Source: Prostheceraeus crozeri
Taxonomy: Eukaryota; Platyhelminthes; Polycladida; Euryleptidae
Assembly: GCA_907163375.1 (NCBI GenBank)
Contig: CAJQUW010011280.1
Location: 124,001-188,000 of the forward strand
Direction: 5' to 3'
DNA length: 64,000 nucleotides
Part shown: piece after piece, positions 12,501-24,500 of the stretch
Layout: each line of letters begins with the position of its first letter
Numbering within the stretch: the first letter of the stretch is position 1
Translations under genes and position numbers: made by a program
The notes under the pieces: generated by a model
Told to the model about the DNA's origin: nothing
Database searches by the model: none
The model's input: the letters and a program-made list of their open reading frames with translations, nothing else

Positions 12501-15500
12501 GAATTGAATTAGCCTTCTCGAATGCATGACATGCAAATGGCAATGCGGGATTACCTTTGATATTGATAATTATTCAGTACATGCAAGCTTACTACATAAA
12601 TAGCATGCAATAGATCCAAATGTGCTTCTTACTGCTACAACATTTCTACCAACGTTCGTGCATCCTGTCCATATTCAGAGCATCTCTGCTGGAGACCCTA
12701 TGCAATAAGCAGAGTAGATTTCGTTTGCGGCTGTCATATGCGGAGTTATAGCTGTCAGATATTCTTGTATTTATTTCATCCTAAATATATTAATATAATT
12801 TTTATCATGTTTGCCAACTTGCGCATCTTACTCTTATGAAGAGGCTTTGACGAGTGCCATCGATTTTCATTCTTTTTCACAAGCACTGCTGTATTAGAAA
12901 CATGAGATCGGAAGATTCATCGTCACTGGTCAAGTCGATTGAATTAGCCAGAAGCTTAGTCAACGTCCTCTTCATGATACTAGCAATTATTAACAGATAA
13001 ATGGAAAGTAATCAGCACTCTGTGACGATCGGTCACATGCGCATCGATATCCGATCAAACAGAAATTGCATGACTGATTTAGTATCTCAAGACTGAAATA
13101 TTAAAAGTCACTGAGCCGATTTTAAGCAATAATCGAATAATGCAGGAGGTTGACTTACCTCGGCCTGTTAAGGGTTAACACTGTTGGAACTTTCGCGTTG
13201 TGTTAAATGCCTTAACTTGGGTGGCTCTTCAAAACGTGGTTTTGTCACATTCGACAATTTGCCTTCGTTATATGAATTATCTATTAATCTTCAATCTGTA
13301 TGAATCTTAGTTATGTCATTTTGTAGGGTTTCCTAAATGATGTAATTTGAATTTTTACAATATTTAGTATATATATATTTCAGAGGCTCTCATTTCACAT
13401 AATTTTTCATTCACTCATACTTATAATAAACTGAAACAGTCAAAGTCAAGTCAGTCGCAATTGTGCTATGCGGAGACTGAATTGTCTCATTGACGCATTG
13501 CTACCAAATTTGATGAAAAAAGTGGCGAAAAAGATGCTTGACAGCTTTCATCAAAATGTAAAGTGATTCGTAGCGACCATCTGCGGCAACGATGTGAGGT
13601 ATGTGATTTGGACCAATATCTGTAAACGAAAACATCAATGGAAATCAATATCCTCAAAACTCCTGTTCGTAATGAAGCTCATCCATAAACGTGTCTCAAG
13701 AATTGTTGGAAGATCATTGGTCAACCGGATCGTCGATTGAAAATGTGCGCATAGTTTCTCTTCCCAAAAGCAATCAACACTGGTGTGTTTCGGCCGAGAA
13801 GTCAAATTTGTTTTAGCGACGGTATGTCAAAATGACAAACAAGTGAAGAGTGCTAATCGCTCGCCTTACTGTTTTAAACAAGATTGGTTCTTCAGTGTTG
13901 CGGTCTGTTTGCCAAAATTTACATCCATGGAAACGTCTTTCAATGACCACAAAATGACAGTGCTACTGCACATAATTAAGTTTTGTGCTGGTGGATGGCT
14001 GAACGAGGGACGAGGATTCTCCGAATTTTTCTGGATAATGCTTATTGTATATTTTGCAACTTGGGCATCTAAGCAAGGCATTCATGTAACTGGACTGATC
14101 GTCGTGGTCTCTGTGCCCTTATATTTCCCAAAATTCGAAAGTTTTTCAAAGAAGAATCAAAATTTCGCAGTGTTTGAAGATTATTTTGGATATCTGTGCT
14201 TTCATTCTTGTCGTGCAACTTTGTCGACTTTTGTATTGTGAAAAGCGGTCATTTTGTTGAAGACATCCTTGTATAACACTTTGCATACGTGCATGTAAAT
14301 TACGCTACGTAGTAAACCTGAATTAGTACTATCTAAATACTATCAAAGTGTTTATTCGTCACATAGAAATACATGATCGAATAATAATTATTGTTCTGAC
14401 ATGACTCATGAATTTTGTGAACATTTGTGTAAATTGTATGAAAGGATCTTTTCAGAAAAGATTTTTACTGAATTTGAGTAAAGAAGATACAAATATTTAT
14501 TGTACTAAACGGTTTCGATGACTGATCACAGGATTTCATTATTCAAAATAATCATGCATTGAAGGTTATTGGTAATAACCTTGGGTAATAAACTGTTGTA
14601 CACAGGGTGTCATTATTCAAAATAATCATGCATTGAATGTTATTGGTAATAACCTTGGATAATAAATTGTTGTACAAGAGATTAACAAAGCTAGAACGAT
14701 TGCGTGGGATTCGGGCTATGTTCATGGCTGGAACAAGAATGGTTGATGTGTTCTTTCATTATGCACAATTAGAGCTTCAATCGCTATAACAAAAGTGCCT
14801 TATTGTTTTTGACATGCGACTCTGCAGCATGCAGCAACAGGGAAATGAGACTATATTTTGTCCAGATTGCAATCTCAAATATTTGTATATTGAGCTGCTT
14901 TTATCTTTTGAACTTTCCAATCGTGCTGATGCTCTCTTGAGATAGTGTTTTTTTATTCGGATGCGAAGCCATCTCGTTGGCCGGTCGATATAATTACATC
15001 CACAGTCGCATCTGAAACTGTAACACGATTGAGTGGTTAACGATAGGGATTGGATTCTTCAAAGAATGACAAGGAATCTTCGTCTAAGGTAGTACAGCAA
15101 GCTGTGCGACATTAAAATGTTTTCAAAATTGACTCACTTAATATTTTCGAGACCAGTGAGTGAAATCTGCCACCCAAAATGGGATTCTATCTTATTCATT
15201 GCTTTGTTCTTGCCGTGGACATTGTCTAATTTCCTTGCTTTCATCTCAGCTATGTTTATTTCCTGTGGCCCGATTCCTGATTTCAGTATGTATATTTTTC
15301 TTGTACTTCTGTAGTTATACTTTACATGTGTAATTCAAATGTCAACAATCTTCAGCGTGGCAAACATATGTTATATTTTCTTATTTCTTAGTGGTAGAAA
15401 ATGTTTTTTTTAAATTCATGAGATTTTTTACTTCATCAGCATTATTTATTTTATTACTGATTTTCATTTCATGACTGCTAGTAAATATTATAGATCACTA

Positions 15501-18500
15501 ACCGACGTGTCACAATTTTGATGTCAACATGTGAGCCGGTATCAGGTGATAAAAATTGTATTTGATTTCTAGGAAACATGTAACTTTAATTGAGAAGAAA
15601 TTTATTGATAATGGGACGACTTATCGAGATTAATTATTTTCCACTAGGATGCTATTATACAGCTATTTGAGTTATGGCTGGTTCTTTTATTAACTTTGAT
15701 TTCTCAATGCTCCAGATGCCATTTTATCAATAATTTATTATGTGGATTGACCACATGCGTGTCATCTTAGTTTCCATTCATCTTAATGGCACAAACTTTG
15801 CTTGAGTTAACTCAAGTTTGGAAATGAGCGGATATAATTTGCTAAATGAACCTCAAGAAGATTCCCAGGAATTTGAGTATATTTTGTTTCCAAAGAACTC
15901 CTCAAATAAATCTCAAGCAGAATTTATGAACTAGCTAAGTCGAGTAATGGCATTTTTAATAAATAAAAGTGTACTATGCTAGTGCTGCTCGAATGCTCGA
16001 TTGATATGCTGCTGCTAAAAGGTAAGTTGTTGTAACCACAGAATCTCGTCGGTGTTCATCAAGTTAAGTTTCCTCTTTCTCGTCAAATTTAATGTCATAT
16101 GTGGTCTTCAGTGCTAATTACAATGCCAAGAAATTCGTTGGCTTACAGAGTTAACATATTACTTCGGAACCTAACAACTGTCCCTATTTCTTCGGAACGT
16201 CTCGAGTGTTTGCCCTCAAATCGGCTACCTATTTTTGAGACGTCTCGATTTTCTGGGAATGTCCTGGCTCTCTAGATATCATAATTGATCTTCTCTAGCC
16301 ACATCGATTGACTAACTACATTTGATTCGGAGAATATCTTAATCGTGTAGGTTAATCAATTTCTGGTATGTTGGGTTTCGATACTTGAGTGTAATAAGGA
16401 CGCATATTTTGTATAATTCCAATTAGATCGAAGAATCAGTAAATGATTTTGTCTGTATCACTGATGGAGGATATTACTGAAGCTTTGGTTCATTTAATAA
16501 TCTCTTGTATTGGCTATACGACAAGACGGTAGAAATCTTGATAATTTTACAGTGCGTCATTGATTTCCTTATGCATGCTGAAACTTTAAAAGAGGTTGCA
16601 TATTATAAATGAATGTCATCGTATTAATCAGTGAAGGAAATCGAGGCATCAATCAATATCGACTTGCCTGATACTCAAGTGAGGCTTATTATTGAGTTGT
16701 CTTAAGAGATAGATGTTGGATCAGTAAAATAAATTGCACAGTTCATGCAAATTAGTTAGGCGCATTATAAAATGCTCATTTTGGCCTAGGAAATCATTGA
16801 GGTGATAATATTTACAGCGGAAACATTTTTTCATTGAATTTATTTTTGTACTGTCACTTTCATTAGGATTTTCGTGAAGTGCGTGTAGCTAGGCAGAAGG
16901 TCTATATGCATAATAATCATTTTACATCTACTAGCAATGATATTGATATGACCGGATGCGTGTAGCCTATTTTCATATAGACACTTGAAACTCTCTAAGT
17001 TGTAGATTGAAAATACCATCAATATGGTAGATTGATTTACCAGCAATATACAATGTTATAAATAATCTGATAGCCGCAATATGCATTACCACAGTCAATG
17101 TAGATGCGTCAAATTTCATCCGCTATTTATTTTCATAGCTTCTGTGGGTTGAGCTATATGTTGCATCAAATATTCCATTTGGTTCAACAATTGATGACTT
17201 CCGGCAAATACATCAAGAAACAGGAATGCCCACAAAGTGTTGTCAAAGATCAAAGACAATGAGAACCTCGTATCATGAAGCTGGACTTGATACCATTTAG
17301 TAGACTGAATAATCAATTGACTTTTGAAGTAGGCTGTATAATGATAGATTTTTATGGAAGATTGTTATATGTCTATCCAATATTATCATTTATCGTCGCT
17401 TTTCATCAATTTGGATTTAGAATGTTGATGTATTTTTACTCTGCAAATTGGATAAGTTCCAACATGTCTGTTAGGGGGCACTTTTGATTCCTGGAATACG
17501 CCTGAAATTCCTGAGATTCATGCAATTAGAAAGTGACGGAAATGGTCTGTAAAGAACCCGATCGAATGTTGATCATTAACTACATAATTTTCACTTTTTG
17601 ACAGCCGTTCATTGTTGGAGTAATTCCATTTTGTAAATGTTTTATCACTATAATTCAGCCATATAGATTATCATTATTTTGGATTATCATGCTTTATTAC
17701 AGGTCGTCGCAAACATGGAAAGTCATGCGACAGAAAGAAATCAGATAAACGTGTAGTGAAGTCTCAGTGACTACTTCAGAATTTTTGACGTAGGTGAACT
17801 GCATTTGAAAGAAATTTCATCAATGATTTTACCAAGTGAGAAATTTCCTTCATGAAAGAAGCCTGATGGTTTCTCTTGTCGGAAGGCTTCGCAATTGAAA
17901 AAATCTCAAGAAGAGGGATCATGACTGAGAACAAGGTCCTATTTCAGTGCAAGGTACCTAACCTTAAGATTCCTAGAAATGACGTCAGTGCATTTCATAG
18001 TTAAGGCTAGATACCTAGGTTACTTTAAGTATCTGAGGTCGTGACTCATCATCAATATTCGTATTCGTTATACTCGCATTTTTCGTTTTCAACACTCATT
18101 CTGCAGTAAATGAAATCTTCTCCAGGGGGTTATTTCAATTAAAAGTTCCTAAACTTACTACCTTTAGGTTAGGTACCTAACAAGCTTCTTTAAGGTACAA
18201 GCCAATTTTTTATCAAGCAATCCAATGCCTGTGCCCGTCACGAAGTCGAATCTACGCCATTAAAGTAAGCTCTTGAATTCATCAACGAATCTGTAGCAAG
18301 TAACATTTCATTTGCTGCAGGATGAGTATTGGAAACAAAAAGATAAGTAAAAATGGTTACTGTTCTCAAAATGGGTGAATAGAATCCTCGCCGGTTCTCA
18401 AGATCGGTGGCATAAAGTTCTCGATGGCAGGTAGTCCATTGACCACATTTATAAGAGGGAATAAACTGTAGCTTAAGTATATGGTCCTGCAATGAGGTTA

Positions 18501-21500
18501 AAACCAAAGTCCGTGCCGCAACTGCTCTGGCTTTTCCAGCTATTGAACCGAATGTCGTTCCGTCACAAGAAGAGTTCCGGTGCGGTCACTGAAAGACATG
18601 CTTCCACTCAATTGTTAGTCTGACGTCATCTGCCAATTCTCTTGCAACTGTAAGACAGTTATGCTAGATGGACTGAACGGTGGCTCGCTAGGCGAGTGGA
18701 CGAGCATCTTCCGGCATGGCTGATGAACAAAAGACCCCGACCACGATCATTAGAACCTCCCAGCAGTGATGTAGCAAGACACGCTCTTAATTGTCCGCAG
18801 TTTGACGTCACACGAACAAAAATATCGTATTTCAAGAAGGTCGCCAAAGCTGGTCATAGAGCGTTACTGCCATTTCGAGACGCGACTATCATCAACGTCA
18901 CAAGACCCAAATTGTGTGTGCAAAAGCAAGCAGTGGTGACACTCGCGCTACCGTGGATCTGACTTCCAACTTCTGACCTTTGACTTTAAATCACTTTCTT
19001 TTATTTCCTTTTCTATTTAAATGTAAACGTTTTATCATGATATATCTATAAATACGACGTACAACTTGACGAGAGTCGTCGAAAGGCCTCGCGGAATAGA
19101 TTTAAAGATGAAGCGGTTGCTTTGTCTGACATTTATCTCCTATGTAGCTAAAGGAGCGTTTTAAGATACGAGGTAACTAAATTATCAATGTTCATGAAAT
19201 CTCACATATAAAAAGCCATGAAACTCAATGTAGGAGAACTTAAAGCGTTGTATGCAACCATATGAAAATATATAGTGGACCTTAACACACAAGAAAGAAT
19301 CTTGACAGGAAGGATTCATACTCATCTAGTAATGCTTCTTAGAACATGAAAATCGCAAGCGAAATTTGAGAAAGTAGCCTTAGAATGGCTATTAGAAATG
19401 GCTAATATTGGATTAGCCAGTCAAATCTAACTCTATAGGAGCAGAAATGTAAAATTCACTTCCTGTTGATGCAGTAAATTGCGTTATACATTGTAAAGCT
19501 CGGTGACCGGTGAATCATCGCCTGATCTGAGTGGTGAATAGAAACATATTGAGTGATTTGGCAAATGCTTGTGATTATAAGCACTCATCCGTTATCCTAC
19601 TGCTTCTGTGCTCAGTTATTAAGATAGCTAGGAACTACATTATGTGTAGTACACGTGTATTATTTTACTAAAACTGTGTTATATTCAATTTTGTGAATTG
19701 TCATAGTAATTGTCATTGTCATTTAGTAATTGTCATATGTGGTCCTGACTGATCAGAACTAGCCACCTGAGAAATTGAAATATTTGCCAAAATTATCTGT
19801 GAAACATAAGTTTTTAATGTACAGTTTATCAAAATTGAACCACAACTACAACACGAGAATTTCATTCGAGAATGCATTTTCTTTGTGGAGTTGTTTATGA
19901 AACGGTCTGCGTATTCTTAATTGCCACGCATTATTTTCTTATATCACAAAACCTACCTTATATCATGTAAAGACTCATTTTTCATTCAATTTAAACATTA
20001 CATAAAATCTGCTTAGCATACATAATGCAGCGTTCGATAATCATCGAAAGTTACAACATCAACCTTACAATGATCAGTAAATAGGTTAGATAGCTGGTTA
20101 GGTAGGTGCAGAGCTACCTTAAGCTCCAATCATCCGGGCGCGTCCTCACGCGTCCAGAATTTTTCCTCAGAACCTTAATAAACCTATGTGCAGTTCACAC
20201 CGCGCGTGACTGAGCAAGGTATAACCATGTGCCACACAGAGGAGGAGGCTCAAAGAGCTTTGTTGCATATCCCAACAGCTAAGATTCGACTGTCAGGATC
20301 CCCAGCAACATGAACTTAGTATAGCCACTGAGGTGGGGCAAAGAGAATGAGACATCAAACTGCAACACCAGAGCTTACGCTGCAGTGGCAAAAGGCCCCT
20401 TTTGGTCGCCTCCTACGACACACAGGGGAACGTCGGTCCTATTCTATATAGTCCGAGGAACCGCACGGCAGGACAGAAAAATGGTTTCATCACACGCTGT
20501 TTTGCTAGATCAGTCACAGACAGTCAGATGAGTCAGTTACAGGTGAAGCTATTTCCTGTGCGCGGCCAAGGAAGCGTATTCTCCTCAAAAAGGTTTTGCT
20601 CCATAAGTTAATTACCCATGTTAATATGTTAGTATTTCGCATTCCTTTTTCATTTAAAATTATTGTAATTAAATTTTGAATTTTCGTGTTTTTAAAAAAT
20701 AATGTAGCCTCTAACACCGCAATATTTCCCATTATGCAATCCGAAGCAATTACATTGAATCAGGAATGTCATCCTTCAGTTGCGTCCCCATCCCGCCACT
20801 CTTTTATCACCACTTTTTAGAATGGTGCATGTGAATCCATCCAGTTATATTCCCAATTTTCTTGCATCACGTTTTTTATTGAAAGATGAGGGCTGTGACA
20901 TCAGAGAAGTTTTACTGCATATAATCCATCATACGTAATTTTCATCATTTACGATGCAATGCTGTGATCATTGATTAATAAGTTGCTTTATTGCTGCTCC
21001 TTAATTATGCTGTTCTGTGTATGAACTCTGGGTTGCTGTTTTATGATCGACAGAGATTAAATTTAATAGGTAAGACTTCGATCAAATTGGTCTCTTACTT
21101 GTTCTCAGGATAACGGGAAACAATTTATATTATATTCTCAGAACTAAAGAAGCGGAATAGTTAACTTGATGAACAAGAAGCCAGTTATCTAGAAAAATGA
21201 ATCACATCCACAAAATAGACGGAGAAATGAATAATAGTACTATAATTTAATGCTTCAAACACAAAACGTTGATTTGAGGTGCTAGTACCACCTAGTGTAG
21301 CTAGTAGATAGCTCTGATTCACTCAGTTGTCTACGAATTGTTAAGTGTTTTCGAGTCCCAGCATTCTTGCCTATTTCGAGTAAATTAAACAACGTAATTG
21401 ACCAGACGGCGGGAGTTGATTTTTAAAGCAAAAGGCGCAGCAAATATTCTCCAAGTAATTTATGTTCGTCGATGTAATAATGTTCGAATTAAGAATTCAT

Positions 21501-24500
21501 AAACAAACAGATATTCGACGTCGATCATCTTTGTTGGTTGATCCTTCGTTAGTGATTGCAAGATCGACCAACTATCAACGATATTTCTAATGTACGGACC
21601 ACCGCTACATTTCTCTGAAGTGGTTGACAAATTTAACCATGCCGCATGGTTATCAAATGATAGAATCATCATCTGGGTATTCAACTATATAAACGGAAAA
21701 AATCGCCTTACAACCGAGAACCTTAAGTGGCATATTTTTAATTTTGAAATAGAAGTTTATTGGGACAAAGCGAAAGCTCTGAATTACTGGTATATTACCA
21801 TTCATTTCCTGAATATCGTTTAGCGGGTAATAGTATTTGAATTTCGATAGAATTTTAATTTATGTTTTGCGTAATACCTAGTGATGCACAAGTTGCCTCT
21901 AGTCCAGTGCATTATCGAGTTACGCAGTAAATGCTTCGGTAGAGCAGTGAAATAACAGTCTAAAATGCACATAAAATATTCTGTGTTACACCTTCGTGTA
22001 ACTGGCCGGTGTCTAAAGTTGCATAACTGCGTTGTTAATTTTCTGTAACTTTTATGCTTAGAATCGTGCTTTCGTTTCAGTCAAACGGGTAAGCGCTTGA
22101 TGGCTCGAATTCGGCTTCTACTTCAAGAGAATGAAGAACTTGGGAAAATGATTCACTCTGGACGAACCGCCAAATTAGAAAGCGAAATCGCTCTCGAAAA
22201 GAAGTTGGTTCAAGAAATGAAGAAAAGTCAAGCAGGTGTGTAAAAAATCTCTTTCTAATTGCAATACATGTACAACAGATGTTCTATCATGGCTTGGACA
22301 TGGGAGATGTTCTACTACCATCTTTATTTAGTATTTGGCATTTTTTTAATATTAATGCTAGCGACAATACGATTGATTCAGCAAAACTATTTGATTTGGA
22401 AATTTCAACACTTGTGGTAGATTTGCAGATCACATCTGCTACCACTCTATGAAATTTTAGGAGTTGCGGATTCTATGAAATCCCTGTAAGAAAGAAAGGT
22501 GAACTGGCGATCACCGAAACTGCCTTTACATATAGTTTCAATCTATTCATACGAGTACTTTTTGTATTGCTAGACTTCATGACAAGTATATAGTAAAATC
22601 AATGGTGTGTTTCACCCTCCCGAAAAATTTATTTAAAGAAATCTACCAAATCTGATGATGAAGCATGATAAACAGGTGCGGTTAGCGCACAGCCCCAGTT
22701 GTGTCATAACCAACAGTTAACCATACCCTCTAAGCTTCAATTATAAATGGGTAATAGAATCCATGTACTTAACATTTTATAGTCGCGGTCAGAGGGGGTG
22801 AGTTGGTATATGTCATGGAGAGCGGGCAGCTTAGCCTAAAACGGTTCTTTTTTGTACCCTTGTTATTTCCGTTGATTAGCAAACAAGTTGAAATAGCTTT
22901 TATTTTTCTCTACAGTAGTGATGTGAGTGATTAATAGATGATTTTAACCTCTTAAAATTTCCTTAGCCGGTTCATCGACACAATTTAGAAAAAATCGTAA
23001 TTCCAGGTAATGTTATATATTTTAAGCTGAAAATCAACAGTAATATAATAGAAAATTATGGAGACAAAATTGAGAGCAATCCTGCATTGTTCCGCAATGT
23101 TAATATTGCGGAACTTCCCCACAACGGTGACTCCGAAGACACATTTCGCAAGTTTCCTTGACTTTCGCGGACCCTTGGAATTCATAAATGACCTCGCGCC
23201 CTTCCACCAGCAACTATGCTTAAGCTACTTCAATGACAGCATGTAATGATATCGTCCAGGAAGCCGATGAGATATCGTTTTCCTTGACGACGAATCGATC
23301 CATTTATGAAAATTGTTTATAGCCCTAAAAACCCTAAGCATGATCCTAAGTAAGTAAGTTTGCCAACTCTCCCCATCCTACCATATGTCAACTCACCCTA
23401 CTCTGAATGAATTTTAGCGTCTCATGTGATGCCTTTTTCATGTAGTCGTGCTATACCACCACTCACATAAAGTCCTCGTTCCGGAAAAAATTTAAACAAA
23501 TCTTTTCTTCAACTTGTCCGCGTTTTCTGTATATACAGCACCTTCAGAAAAAAGGCGATGTTTCCAGCCTTGCTTGAAACGTAAATGACTAAGGCAGGTA
23601 TTACTCGTATTGCGATACTTTTGCTGCCTGCTATAAAGACGATTCTGGAAATGACACAATGGTCATTTTATAATGCTTAGCATAAAAGTTTCTTCACCCT
23701 TATCATGCCATGTCACCTCAGTTTCCCCTACATCTAACAAATTTTCTTCCTTCTGCTGCTTGAATTTCAAATTTGGATCCACGATGCATTTTTTATTTTG
23801 TATTTTCTATCTTGATATTTTTCCCCTTACAAATATTGTTCACTGTGCATAGTCATGACTAGGGCAGTTTTTTTGGACCTATAAAAAGCAAATTTTGACC
23901 TTGAAAACGAGAAAATTTGACAAATTTTGACCTTAAAGAAAACGCGAATTTTCCAATCTAGAATCATATTCCATTACAGTTTATTGTAGTACATACACAA
24001 ATAGTTGCATACATTTTCAGGCAAGAAAGGTCTGTCCTTGCGCAAAAGCTTACCCAGCATAGAAAAGGATCGTTCAACTGCAGCAGAAGTTGGCTGACAG
24101 CACCGAAGTTCAGCGTACACGGCTGGAGACACGTTCACTTGTTTTCATTTGGTCCACGTCACAGTTCTTGATCATGCGTTTTTTATGTAAGCACCGATGC
24201 CCACACAGTCCTGCTTCAAGTTTAGTGTCGCTATATCGTCGTGGGCTTCTTTGAGAGTGTATTTCGAGCTCTCCATTTTCTCGATCAGTTTCGGAAGTTC
24301 CTGGTAGTCGCGCTGAATCTTCACGAGGGACTGTTCGACTGTGGCATCATTGACAGCAGCTTTAGCACGACTAACAAGGATGTCCGTTCCTTCGAAAGAA
24401 TTGACGATTTCACGTACCTCAATTTGTGTCATTCTTTTAGCTAAAATCCTGCAGTCATAAATTTTTGACTTTTTTTACCGAACCCATATTTTTGACAAAA

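Noticed and set aside
13783-14241. 152-codon open frame, the longest unassigned one on the plus strand of the left half
   Set aside because: No recognisable motif, no compositional difference from the intron around it, and no splice context. It sits in WTAP intron 4. Chance is the simplest reading.
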